NCBI GenBank assembly: GCA_013152545.1
Contig: JAADGF010000105.1
Location: 153,950-217,949, forward strand
Source: Gammaproteobacteria bacterium
Lineage (GTDB): Bacteria; Pseudomonadota; Gammaproteobacteria; SZUA-152
Direction of reading: 5' to 3'
Length of the DNA stretch: 64,000 bases
The notes under the pieces are model-generated. The model was not told where the DNA came from. It saw nothing but the letters and a program-made list of their open reading frames with translations, and made no database searches. Position numbers and translations under genes: made by a program. Positions within the stretch are counted from its first letter, which is position 1. Each line of letters starts with the position of its first letter. Of this stretch, positions 18,696 through 27,768 are shown in pieces.

Positions 18696-21098
18696 CTACC
18701 CAGCTTGCCTTTGACTACGTACTAAAATAATCCCCAATAAAAACGTCAGACCCGCAACACCCAGTGGTAAACCATACACCTTGGCTGGATCGAGCAGCGG
18801 CGGTAACAGTAGCCAATACCAAGTGGACAGGGTATGTTTCGACCCAACCTCGCCGTTACTGCCATCCCAGTTGGCGAAGGACACTGGAATAAAGGTACCT
18901 TCGGTGAAAGTTACATCGCCACTATCCCCACCCTTGCGAGGTCGTTTCATGAGAATACGCCAACGACCTTGCTGCCATTTGCCATTAGTGGCAAAACTAT
19001 TATCCGCTTCGCGCGGCACCATTTTCTGGTCAGGGCCGGAGGCATCCAATAGCACACTGCGAGCAGCAATTTCAGGTTCCACACTGCCCGCGTTCCAGTA
19101 CCACATCGTGGTGGGGTGTGCCGCGTCACCATGCCGGTAAAGCGGCTTAACCACCACGGGTTGTGTCTTGAAAGAATCTTGTTTGGGAAACTGGATAGCC
19201 ATAGCATCCGAATGCAGCATAAGATTGCTGTCATGAATTTGAGTAGATATCTTTTCACCAGGTCGGCTATCGGTACGATCATTGACTTCCAACAAGAAAG
19301 CAATTTCTGCTTCGTTGTACAATACCCGCACCGTCACCGCATCGTTAAGCGGTGTAAACAGTCTGTCTTCCATCACAATGTTAGGCACCAGAGGCAAAGT
19401 CACCGCTGGCGCCTTCAGCCATGCCTCTGCGCCCAGGGTATCTGGTAAGTTTCCTTCAATTTTCATTGCCCGCAGCACCAGTTCATCGCTGGGGGCAACA
19501 GTTTTATCGCGCAAAGTATAAACATAGTTAGCCACATGCCAACGATTTTCAAGAGAAATGGGATCTTTATTGCCCTCTTCCGTGGCGCGGTGCGCGGGCA
19601 TCGGCGTACCCGGCAAACCGATGGATAACCGTGCGTAGATATTTTTAATGGTTTGGTCCCGTGCCTGTTCACCGGTACCGGCCACGTTTGTTACGCGCCA
19701 TAACCAGGGTTTGCTGAGATCACGCGGCCAGAGGCGATTTCCCCAGTCATCCTCCAGCTTTTTGCCCGAAGTAATGTTGCCACGCCCTTCGATACCGTGG
19801 CACTTGCCACACACCGCTTCGAAAATGGGTTTGCCCTTGGTAGCCGATTCTGAACTAAATGCTATCTGTCCAAACAAGGGCTCCTGATTGGTGATTTTTT
19901 TGAAATCAGTCTTTAAGTAAAGACCGTCCTCATCAAAAGCATCTTCGTCAGCCTCTTCCGGCGCCCAGGCGGCGGTGGTGTCGAAACTTTTTATGACAGG
20001 CGCCAGACTACGAATCTGCGCATCACTCAATAAACTGCTCCAGGCTGGCATAGCTGTGCCTGTCAATCCGTTTTTAATGGTATTGAACAGATCGTCATCC
20101 AACGGTAACTCAGTGCCTGGCGAGTTTTTATATTTAAACAAAGCCAAGGTGAAATCCCGCGGTTTGGGATACATGTAGTCAGCAGCCGGACCATCCCCCG
20201 CCCCTTGCGCACCGTGACAGACCTGACAGTGTTGCACATAGAGTGCTTTACCCATTTGTTTGGCGCGGCGGGCATTAATCTCATGCTGCATGGAAGTCAC
20301 CACTTTGGAAATTTCAGGGTCCCACATACGCGGCACTTGCCCGACGGAATCGTAGAGAAAAGTAATCACCTTCCAGACCTGATGTTCATTCAGCATCTGG
20401 TGCCATACAGGCATTGCGGAATTCCACGGTGTACCTTCTTTTGGCAGTCCCGGCCCACCAGTACTAATGCGCCAAAACAAATAAGCTTCTTGCAATTGTG
20501 CAATGGTGCCCACATCCTGAAAGTTGGCCGGCTGGGGATTGAAACCATGAGCATAGTGGCCTTTGCCGTTTAACAAATCACCGTGGCAATAGAAACAGTT
20601 TTGATAATAAATCTCACGACCCGATTCAACAATCCCATGATAAAACGCCCAGCCCTTTTCTTTATCTTGCGCTATGGTTTTAAGGAGCTGTTCACGTAGC
20701 GGATTTTCCAGCTTAGATAAATTGTAGCTTTTTCCAAATACACGCAACGTACCTGGCGGTGCCGGATGCACCTGACGGAGTTCCACTGGTGCATCCGTCC
20801 AGGGTTTCACAAAGCCATAACTGGTGTAGCCCACTATTCCAGGGACAACGATCAAAAAACTCCAACGCAGCACCACCCGTTTTGGTTCTCGCAATACTGC
20901 CAAAATGGGGCTCTTAAATTCAGACCAGCGGATCTCGTCAAAGGAAAAATACAACAACACACCAACGATAGTAATAACCATGTACTGCACCATTAAGGAA
21001 CTGGGCAGCAAAGGTGGAAAAGCATTATCAAAAACAAGGTAAGCAATGACAATTACCAGTACAGCCTGCCAAAATGCAGAAATCTTAATACCGTTCAT
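18696..21098 (-). CDS. Triheme cytochrome c with ethylbenzene-dehydrogenase-like domain
   Basis: An 800-aa membrane-anchored, periplasm-facing cytochrome. The N-terminus has about three transmembrane helices (residues about 10-95). Three c-type haem motifs follow: CFYCH (168-172), CQVCH (291-295) and CGKCH (430-434), each in a class-I-like domain with downstream Met candidates (AMPVW, GTAMPAW, PGTPMPAH). Residues about 560-760 resemble the haem-b-binding gamma-subunit domain of ethylbenzene dehydrogenase (EB_dh family). One C-terminal helix (about 770-790) ends the protein. It is last in the CydA-like operon and probably passes electrons to or from it. Start ATG 21098 has GGAGC upstream. The order of electron flow is inferred. 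Confidence 0.85.
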   Translation of the reverse strand: MNGIKISAFWQAVLVIVIAYLVFDNAFPPLLPSSLMVQYMVITIVGVLLYFSFDEIRWSEFKSPILAVLREPKRVVLRWSFLIVVPGIVGYTSYGFVKPWTDAPVELRQVHPAPPGTLRVFGKSYNLSKLENPLREQLLKTIAQDKEKGWAFYHGIVESGREIYYQNCFYCHGDLLNGKGHYAHGFNPQPANFQDVGTIAQLQEAYLFWRISTGGPGLPKEGTPWNSAMPVWHQMLNEHQVWKVITFLYDSVGQVPRMWDPEISKVVTSMQHEINARRAKQMGKALYVQHCQVCHGAQGAGDGPAADYMYPKPRDFTLALFKYKNSPGTELPLDDDLFNTIKNGLTGTAMPAWSSLLSDAQIRSLAPVIKSFDTTAAWAPEEADEDAFDEDGLYLKTDFKKITNQEPLFGQIAFSSESATKGKPIFEAVCGKCHGIEGRGNITSGKKLEDDWGNRLWPRDLSKPWLWRVTNVAGTGEQARDQTIKNIYARLSIGLPGTPMPAHRATEEGNKDPISLENRWHVANYVYTLRDKTVAPSDELVLRAMKIEGNLPDTLGAEAWLKAPAVTLPLVPNIVMEDRLFTPLNDAVTVRVLYNEAEIAFLLEVNDRTDSRPGEKISTQIHDSNLMLHSDAMAIQFPKQDSFKTQPVVVKPLYRHGDAAHPTTMWYWNAGSVEPEIAARSVLLDASGPDQKMVPREADNSFATNGKWQQGRWRILMKRPRKGGDSGDVTFTEGTFIPVSFANWDGSNGEVGSKHTLSTWYWLLLPPLLDPAKVYGLPLGVAGLTFLLGIILVRSQRQAG

Positions 21099-21214
21099 CA
21101 CTTGCTCCGTGCCAATAAAACCGTATTTGTATTTTCACCATCAGTCTTCAGCTTCGAGTACATTATACGTTACCCGTACGTTCCTTAAAAAACCGATGAC
21201 AAAACGACACCTGC

Positions 21215-22102
21215 TCAGCGCGTAGTACCCACTGTAGTGCTCGTTATACCACTCTCTGGCGGTGGCACGGGTTTCTCGCCACTTGCCAAATAAGTCACCA
21301 TCAATTCCAACTCCTTCACCAACATTTTCCCAGCAAGGTCGTCGGGCATCACACCGGCAGAGAACCCCTCGACAATCACTGCATTAGGATCGATAATACT
21401 CTGACGAATTTTATCCGAGCTTAGACGATCGCCAATTTTCCCCAGGTCAGGACCAAGATCACCACCACTGCCCAACATTCGATGACAAGCCTGGCAGCCA
21501 TACTTGGTAACCACCGCTTCAACGGTATCCGCTAACACTGTCGGACTCACTTGTTGCACCGTTGCGGCAGGTGCCTCAGAGGGCAGAGGCACAGTGACCT
21601 CGTTACCATCTTTTGCTTGCAAATAGGCAATCACCGCATTAACCTCAATCTCCGAAAGCTCGATGGGCGGCTTGTTAACAGCGGGCATGGGCGAAACACT
21701 GTCATTACTACCCTTTTTACCAAACCCTTTCACCACATAGATACCCGGGTCCAGCATCGACTCCCGCAAATAAGACTCAGTATCGTCAGCGTTACCCTGA
21801 TAACGTTGATCTTGCAAATGCTCTGCAGAAATTATCTGCATGTCGAGAGCAAGAATATCAGGCGCTCGGCCCAGGGTATTATGGCACAGCGCACAAGTAC
21901 CCTTACCAGCAAAAAGACGTTCACCCAATGCCGAAAAAGACTCCACCGTCAACGAACTCAGATCCACTGCTTGTTCAACGGGGGCCTCACCTTCCACCTG
22001 CGGCAACAAATTAGCCACCAGCGTAAACAACAGCGCCAGCACCAAACTAAAACCCAGGCTTTTGAACAGCACGCCACTGACTGGTTTAATCTCGGCGTTC
22101 AT
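21215..22102 (-). CDS. Membrane-anchored diheme cytochrome c
   Basis: A 295-aa protein with one N-terminal transmembrane helix (about 12-33) and two c-type haem sites, CALCH (70-74) and CQACH (203-207). Met candidates for axial ligation are in SPMPAVNKP and AGVMPDDL. The start ATG 22102 overlaps the end of the CydA-like gene by 17 bp, implying translational coupling. An in-frame upstream ATG (22132) lies deeper in that gene and adds an Arg-rich stretch unlikely to be real. It is probably a cytochrome subunit or donor of the oxidase-like complex. Confidence 0.85.
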   Translation of the reverse strand: MNAEIKPVSGVLFKSLGFSLVLALLFTLVANLLPQVEGEAPVEQAVDLSSLTVESFSALGERLFAGKGTCALCHNTLGRAPDILALDMQIISAEHLQDQRYQGNADDTESYLRESMLDPGIYVVKGFGKKGSNDSVSPMPAVNKPPIELSEIEVNAVIAYLQAKDGNEVTVPLPSEAPAATVQQVSPTVLADTVEAVVTKYGCQACHRMLGSGGDLGPDLGKIGDRLSSDKIRQSIIDPNAVIVEGFSAGVMPDDLAGKMLVKELELMVTYLASGEKPVPPPESGITSTTVGTTR

Positions 22103-24020
22103 AGCACAGCACGCCTCTCGCCTCCTTGGCATTACCCTTGGTCACGGGTAATGCCATCGGCAGTACTTGTTTAGTGCCACTGAGGTTCGCGATCCAGAAC
22201 ATAAACAGTACAAATAAAACAAACATAATGGTAACGATGGTCATCATATTGCCCGCATAACCAATGCTAGGAATAAAGTTATCTGGCGAGGTATCTTTCA
22301 TCACGGTGTACACATGCCAGTGGGTACGTACCGAAGAACGGACATAGCCCATCAGCGCCATCAACCAGGTAAAAGCAATCGGTAAAGCAAACAAAGCATA
22401 TTGTGAGCGGTTACTCACTTGCCCCCAGTGGGAAGGAATCGTTTTGGCACCGCGATACATAAAAGCATCAATCACAACACCGCTGATAATGACAGTTAAG
22501 GTGGACACTACCTGCATCACACTAGAACCCACCTTGTACACGGTGTTAGTAAAATAACCATAATACACGCCAGCAAATATGATATTGGCAACGGCCACCA
22601 CATAAATCGCTATCATCACAGCATTACCCGCTGTCGCCCACCATACGATGGCTACCTTGTCGGAACGCCGATAAAGCTGAAAAGACATAAAGGTAAAAAT
22701 CAGCATCAGATTCACGGCAATATTCTTGGCCGGCATAATCCCTAAGGGACCCAGCAAATGATGATAACTGCCACCCAACGCTGCTATTTCTGACGAAGTC
22801 AAAATCAACGTATGCGGCGTTACCCAAATCAGGAAGCAAACCACCAGCACAGCGGCAATATATTTAATAAAACCCTGATAACGCCGGGAGCCCACAGTAC
22901 GCGACATACCGGACCACAGATAATAGTTACCCGCCAGCAGGATAGTACCAATCAACACCGCTTGCACAATAAACAACCAAGCCAGAATACCACCCATGGC
23001 AGTGATACCCATTTGTTGTGAGTAAGCATAGATCTCGGCCATCAGCCAATAACCGGCAAAAGGTAAGGGCAAGAAGGCAAGAATGGCGATAAAATTAGAG
23101 GTGTAACCCATCCAGTCATAGTGGGCACGGGCTTCGACTGTTTCAGCAGCCAGACATTTATACGCAGCATAAGCACCCACCACCGCACCGCCAAAGGCAA
23201 TATTGGCGATAAAGCGATGCAGGTTAATGGGATTCCACAACGGTCCCTTCATGAGCTCCCATATATTGCCGATCACAGCACCCACTTCGTTAACACCCGA
23301 AGGCGCCATCATGAACGTGGCCCAGGAATTAGCCACCACCATTAACGTTGCGCCGACAGCATTGAGCAGTAAACCTAACGATAAGTGAACCCATTTGGCA
23401 TTACCGTAACGTAGTGCATCCCAGCCATAATAGTAGATGTACAACACTATACTTTCCAAGAAAAATAGCACCGCATAAACCAGCATCTGTGCACCGAACA
23501 CGCGCATCATGTAGGCCATAAAATCCGGGTAAAGAAGAAATAATGCCAGCGCCAGACTACCACCAAACAATGCCGTGATGGAATAAGCCGTGATACTGAT
23601 CTTCATAAATTCGTGCGCCATATCATCATAACGCGGATCGCCCGAGGACACCCCCAACAGTTCAATCACCAGGACAAAAATCGGCACTGCCAACACCAAG
23701 GCGCCAAAAAATAAATGCATTTGCGCCACCACCCAAACAATGGAACGACTACTAACGCCGACATCGGGATAGTCTTTGCGCGAAGGTGTAGGAGCAGGAA
23801 CTAATGCCGGTTCTGATACAGAGAGTGCGCCTTCAGCAGAGACCCTAGCAGTGATGTCAATCGTCGTATTGGCTTGTGCAACATCGGTTTGTTCAGTCGC
23901 TGTAGCTTCGGGCGCCCAATCGCCTAAAGATATATTGCCCAACCAGCAATAACTCAGCGCCGCAACGAGCAGCAACATCAACCACACCCGTCGCGAGTAA
24001 TAACTATTTATTACCAGCAT
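22086..24020 (-). CDS. Cytochrome bd-family (CydA-like) membrane subunit
   Basis: A 644-aa polytopic membrane protein (about 14 helices). After a 90-residue N-terminal extension (one helix at about 10-28 plus a Pro/Ala-rich linker), residues 95-290 align with E. coli CydA: His102 (AQMHLFFGALVL) matches His19, Glu189 (FFLESIVLYIYYYGWD) matches Glu107 and His268 (NLHRFIANIAFGG) matches His186, with nearly identical spacing. Position 181 is Val where CydA has Glu99. The quinol-binding loop and the GRQPW motif are not visible, and no cydB is nearby. Family knowledge: CydA homologues lacking quinol features occur with cytochromes c. Likely a terminal O2 or NO reductase fed by c-haems. ATG 24020 has AGGAAA upstream; an in-frame ATG is at 24053. 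Confidence 0.8.
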   Translation of the reverse strand: MLVINSYYSRRVWLMLLLVAALSYCWLGNISLGDWAPEATATEQTDVAQANTTIDITARVSAEGALSVSEPALVPAPTPSRKDYPDVGVSSRSIVWVVAQMHLFFGALVLAVPIFVLVIELLGVSSGDPRYDDMAHEFMKISITAYSITALFGGSLALALFLLYPDFMAYMMRVFGAQMLVYAVLFFLESIVLYIYYYGWDALRYGNAKWVHLSLGLLLNAVGATLMVVANSWATFMMAPSGVNEVGAVIGNIWELMKGPLWNPINLHRFIANIAFGGAVVGAYAAYKCLAAETVEARAHYDWMGYTSNFIAILAFLPLPFAGYWLMAEIYAYSQQMGITAMGGILAWLFIVQAVLIGTILLAGNYYLWSGMSRTVGSRRYQGFIKYIAAVLVVCFLIWVTPHTLILTSSEIAALGGSYHHLLGPLGIMPAKNIAVNLMLIFTFMSFQLYRRSDKVAIVWWATAGNAVMIAIYVVAVANIIFAGVYYGYFTNTVYKVGSSVMQVVSTLTVIISGVVIDAFMYRGAKTIPSHWGQVSNRSQYALFALPIAFTWLMALMGYVRSSVRTHWHVYTVMKDTSPDNFIPSIGYAGNMMTIVTIMFVLFVLFMFWIANLSGTKQVLPMALPVTKGNAKEARGVLCYERRD

Positions 24021-24060
24021 CAGCTTTCCTTTTTCCATAAGAGAAAGGCTCACATCACAA

Positions 24061-24231
24061 TCACTGCGACGGCTTCAAATCCACCGTAAGCGGCAAGCCC
24101 TGTATGTTCATTATAAAATGATCAAGACCGTAAAAATAAAGCAGTACCACCGTAAAAGCAATGGACCATAGCCGGATCTTTTTAGCCATCGATTTTTCCC
24201 AGTTGCCCTTCACATTGAACAACAAACTCAC
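24061..24231 (-). CDS. Small single-helix membrane protein, 56 aa
   Basis: Starting at GTG 24231 the frame gives 56 residues with one clear transmembrane helix (LWSIAFTVVLLYFYGLDHFI) and a short hydrophilic tail. The GTG overlaps the stop of the preceding small gene (GTGA), typical of coupled genes. An ATG at 24189 would give a 42-aa version. The CydA-like gene starts about 40 bp downstream. By position and size it resembles accessory subunits such as CydX or CcoQ, but I see no sequence match. Confidence 0.6.
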   Translation of the reverse strand: MSLLFNVKGNWEKSMAKKIRLWSIAFTVVLLYFYGLDHFIMNIQGLPLTVDLKPSQ

Positions 24232-24389
24232 CCATGATGAACCTCCACGCCGTGGGAATAAATCAGCAACCACCAGAAAAACACCAACACAAGTACTAAC
24301 GTCACCCCAAAAAGCTTGGGCCCCCAACTCACCACTGCACGCGAAATATTCATCTGAGTTGCTTTGTCGTGTTTCTCCACTACACTCAT
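24228..24389 (-). CDS. Small single-helix membrane protein, 53 aa
   Basis: This 53-codon gene is on the minus strand from ATG 24389, with GGGAGGGAGGG just upstream as a strong ribosome site. It has a cytoplasmic N-terminus (MSVVEKHDKATQMN), one helix (LFGVTLVLVLVFFWWLLIYS) and a His-rich tail, HGVEVHHG. It is the first gene of the CydA-like operon, with a candidate sigma-54 promoter 124-140 bp upstream. Probably a structural or assembly subunit; His residues in the tail could bind metal or haem. Confidence 0.65.
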   Translation of the reverse strand: MSVVEKHDKATQMNISRAVVSWGPKLFGVTLVLVLVFFWWLLIYSHGVEVHHG

Positions 24390-24512
24390 ACACCCTCCCT
24401 CCCGTCAACAATTCCATGATCATAATCGTTAGTCGGCATTGTTAATCGACAACACTTAATCGATACCGAATCCGCGCTGGTAAGAAATAATGAACCGCTC
24501 TGCTATCAGCTA

Positions 24513-24529
24513 AGCAACAACCAGGCCAG
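24513..24529 (-). promoter_or_regulatory. Candidate sigma-54 promoter of the CydA-like operon
   Basis: On the minus strand this reads CTGGCCTGGTTGTTGCT, with the GG at -24 and GC at -12 in correct spacing and a perfect TTGCT. It lies about 124 bp upstream of the first small gene (24389). Confidence 0.5.
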
Positions 24530-24649
24530 CGACTTTAAGCACCTTTCAATATACTGCTGCCGCACACGCCTGCAACAGATACCAACTATGCAACAGTTCA
24601 ACCTCAATTAATCAGTTGAATCTACTGACCAATTTAGGTTCAAATAAAA

Positions 24650-24778
24650 ATGAATGTACTGTTCAGACCAAAACCACACAATAGAATAAAATGACACATT
24701 AAAGCTAACAAATTTAGCATATGAACAAAGTGTTCATTGACACACTGTGACCAGCTGCTAATTGAACATTTCATTCAC
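24650..24778. promoter_or_regulatory. Three palindromic sites, candidate enhancer for a sigma-54 activator
   Basis: A perfect 7-3-7 inverted repeat, ATGAACA-AAG-TGTTCAT, is at 24721-24737. Weaker versions are at 24650-24666 (ATGAATG-TAC-TGTTCAG) and 24762-24778 (TTGAACA-TTT-CATTCAC). They sit roughly 120 bp from the leftward promoter and 100 bp from the rightward promoter, the usual distance for upstream activating sequences. The activator at 37687 is the natural candidate to bind them. Confidence 0.55.
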
Positions 24779-24873
24779 TTGCAAACTTTTTTTTATTGCT
24801 CTTACTCAACTGTAAACACCTAAAAAACCATGCAATGCTGGTAAATCCAGAGTTTTAAGCGTGTTCCCTGAAA

Positions 24874-24890
24874 TTGGTATGGCTTCTGCT
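24874..24890 (+). promoter_or_regulatory. Candidate sigma-54 promoter of the rightward operon
   Basis: TTGGTATGGCTTCTGCT keeps the GG and GC dinucleotides at -24/-12 spacing but is otherwise a moderate match. It lies about 160 bp before the HEAT-repeat gene. Confidence 0.4.
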
Positions 24891-25049
24891 ATTTACATAT
24901 AGCAGGGATATACAGGGTTTTACAAAGTTTGCGTATTAGAGTTATTTTCATAATATGAGAATGAGAATTGAGTTACCGGAAACCAAGCTCAATCATTCTA
25001 GGAAAAAAAATTACAGAAAACAAAAAGTAAACACGAATCAAATAAAACC

Positions 25050-27671
25050 ATGGTAGTAAGAACATACATGAATATGGCAACGGCAAAACCTGATTTGAAC
25101 GACAAACAAAATGCTGTACGCGCCATCAGTAAGTGGCTCAAACAAGGAGATGAACTGGACCGCTGTTGTGCATGCCGCAGCTTAGGTGTGCTGGGTGATC
25201 AACACTCAGTGGCCACCTTGGTGAATCATTTGCACGATGACGACATTGACGTGTGCATTGATGCCGCCGAAGCTCTGGGGCATATCGGAGATACTCGCGC
25301 AGTAGCGCCCTTACTGGAAGTACTGCACCACAACCCCGAAAATGATGTCAAAACCGTAGTGGTGGAAGTACTGGGACAATTGGGTGACAATCAAGCAATT
25401 TCAAAATTGCTTGAACTGGCAACTTCCCCGCTCAAGGATAGCGAATGGGATGATGACGATACCTGGGATTCAAACTGGGACATTCAGATCAAGGCGGTTA
25501 AAGCACTGGGCCACCTACGTGCTCGCGCCGCTGTAAAACCCCTTAGCAACTTATTGAACAATGATGAGTGCCAAGTAGAGCAGAGCGACTTATTTAATAC
25601 CCTGGCACGTATCGGTGATGCAGGTGAACAGGTGCTTATTGAACATCTCCAACAAGATATTCCCCGTCAACGCCGACGTGCGGCACGAGCACTCGGACTG
25701 GCGTGCTCCACAAAAGGTTCCCGAGCCTTGGGCAGAGCCTTACAAGACCCGCAACCAGATGTGCGTGCCGCTGCGGCCAATGCCCTCGCCAACGGTCACC
25801 ACATTCGGTATCTCAATGCACTGCTGCTATTACTTCGAGACCCTTGTGACGATGTGCGCGAAGCCGCACTAAAGGCGATCAACAAACTCACCACTGAAAA
25901 TAACACGGTGATGCAATGTGAGAGTTTTTCAGAAAAACCTGGTGAAAATGTTAATGATACAGTTGAGCAATATATAGGACATACAGCCGAGTTGAAAAAA
26001 TGCCTGGTGTTATTGGATGACAATAGCCCCCAAGTGCGTACAGCGGTCCTTAACATTCTGCACGGCCACTTGGACAATATACTCAGCGACGTACTCAGCG
26101 ACCACATTCAGCCCCGATTACAGGGATTACTCGAAAACCCCAACCCCAGCGTTGCAGCCGCCGCCTGCCCGTTTGCCGTTATACTTAACGATCAACGAAC
26201 TGAACAAACCCTTTTATCACTTACCATCAACCCCCAGGCCGACCCGACGGTGCGTCAACAGGCTATCCTTGCATTGGGCCAATGTGGCAACGCTACTGAA
26301 CCAGTACTAAAGGCGTTAACCGAAGTACTCAATGCTCAAGATAACGTCATACTCTTAGCGGCTCTACAAGCATTGTTGGCCCTGCACCTTCAGGGAATGC
26401 CTTACATAAACAAATACAGCAACAAAAAGAGTGATAAAAGCAGCAGTGATAACAATACCGATAAAACACATCCGACACCCTTAAAAATTATCTTGGCCGC
26501 ATTGCGTGGCGAAATTATTGACCCCGTTAAGATAAAACCAAAAAATACAGAATCAACACACCTTGAATCTGCGTCACAGATTGAAAAACATAACGCAGGT
26601 GGAATAACAAACAATGTGGATGAAACAGATAACCCCGACAAATCCAACCCTACCCCGCCCTGTTCAACCTTAGATGCCATTGCCCTCGCTAATATAAAAT
26701 CCGATCGTCAGGAGGAAGCTGACAACACATTGCATACCAACCAACGCCCTGGACTCTCACCCAAAGAAATGGCGATATTCCAGCCTTACTACGACATTCT
26801 GGAACAGCAACAATATAATCACAAAAAATTTAGCCACAAAAAAATCGTCAATCCTGCCAGCGAAGTGCGACGTTTAAGTGCACGTATACTGGGTGAATGC
26901 CATCAGCCCGACGTCATCAATGCCCTCGCACAAACCATTCACGATGAAAACCCGGAAGTACAGCGGGAGGCCATTAATGCTTTGGCTCGCATGACACCTA
27001 ACGCGCTGGGAATCGCGAAAACAATTGGCCCCCTCATTAGCTTTTTACATATCGGCAATATTGACCTGCGTATCGCCAGCGCCAAAGCGTTAGGCGCACT
27101 GGGCAACATGGAGACTTTACCCAGCCTACTGAACTGCCTGGAAGATAACAATCTGTTGGTCCGTAATCAGGCAACCCTGGCGGTAGGGCAGCAGCTGAAA
27201 CGCTACAGCGAGCAGACTTTAACTATTCCAAAACCACAGCACGTTGCCAACAAAAACACTGAAGAGAACATAAACCAGTTTTCAAAAACAGTTGAACAAT
27301 ACCTGGAATATGCGTTCCGAGGCTTGAGTGGTCGCCTGAATGATGCCGACATTGGTGTGCGCAAAGCAGCGGTACTGACCATCACTGAACACAGCGCTTT
27401 GCTGTTGTCCACAGAAAAATTACACGGAGTGTCGACACAACAACAACCACCGAACCAATTGCGTAACGAAATCATTGAACACCTCATTAACGCAGGATTC
27501 GCCATCGAAGGCCAACAGGCGCGTGATATTGGCATAGCACTACGCGCAGTTGATCCTGCTATGGCCAGCAACTGTCTTATATCGCTATTAGACAACCTAC
27601 CTTCCAGCCTGGAACGACGCTTCGCCATGGAAATGTTAGAAGAAATATTCCGACCACATCAGGAGGCATAA
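25050..27671 (+). CDS. HEAT-repeat (PBS-lyase-like) protein
   Basis: An 873-aa soluble alpha-helical protein built of HEAT / PBS-lyase HEAT-like repeats, e.g. RSLGVLGDQHSVATLVNHL, AAEALGHIGDTRAVAPLLEVL, KALGHLRARAAVKPLSNLL, RALGLACSTKGSRALGRAL and later ALGALGNMETLPSLLNCL. A Asp/Asn/Thr-rich spacer (about 450-600) separates two repeat blocks. A Cys-rich patch, RCCACRS, is near residue 32. The same repeats occur in phycobilin lyases, which bind tetrapyrroles, suggestive next to the PCP_red proteins, but HEAT repeats are general scaffolds. Starts at 25050 or ATG 25074 are both possible; neither has a strong ribosome site. First gene of the rightward arm. Confidence 0.75.
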   Translation: MVVRTYMNMATAKPDLNDKQNAVRAISKWLKQGDELDRCCACRSLGVLGDQHSVATLVNHLHDDDIDVCIDAAEALGHIGDTRAVAPLLEVLHHNPENDVKTVVVEVLGQLGDNQAISKLLELATSPLKDSEWDDDDTWDSNWDIQIKAVKALGHLRARAAVKPLSNLLNNDECQVEQSDLFNTLARIGDAGEQVLIEHLQQDIPRQRRRAARALGLACSTKGSRALGRALQDPQPDVRAAAANALANGHHIRYLNALLLLLRDPCDDVREAALKAINKLTTENNTVMQCESFSEKPGENVNDTVEQYIGHTAELKKCLVLLDDNSPQVRTAVLNILHGHLDNILSDVLSDHIQPRLQGLLENPNPSVAAAACPFAVILNDQRTEQTLLSLTINPQADPTVRQQAILALGQCGNATEPVLKALTEVLNAQDNVILLAALQALLALHLQGMPYINKYSNKKSDKSSSDNNTDKTHPTPLKIILAALRGEIIDPVKIKPKNTESTHLESASQIEKHNAGGITNNVDETDNPDKSNPTPPCSTLDAIALANIKSDRQEEADNTLHTNQRPGLSPKEMAIFQPYYDILEQQQYNHKKFSHKKIVNPASEVRRLSARILGECHQPDVINALAQTIHDENPEVQREAINALARMTPNALGIAKTIGPLISFLHIGNIDLRIASAKALGALGNMETLPSLLNCLEDNNLLVRNQATLAVGQQLKRYSEQTLTIPKPQHVANKNTEENINQFSKTVEQYLEYAFRGLSGRLNDADIGVRKAAVLTITEHSALLLSTEKLHGVSTQQQPPNQLRNEIIEHLINAGFAIEGQQARDIGIALRAVDPAMASNCLISLLDNLPSSLERRFAMEMLEEIFRPHQEA

Positions 27672-27768
27672 CACTTTCGGATTGCATTGCTTTATCTGTT
27701 TTTTTATCAAACTATCTTTTATGACACTATTTTTTATCAAAAGAACGATACAAAAGAAGGAGCATCCC

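Noticed and set aside
22086-24020. NorB/haem-copper oxidase
   Set aside because: The His pattern and spacing match CydA (His19, Glu107, His186), not the haem-copper superfamily His set.
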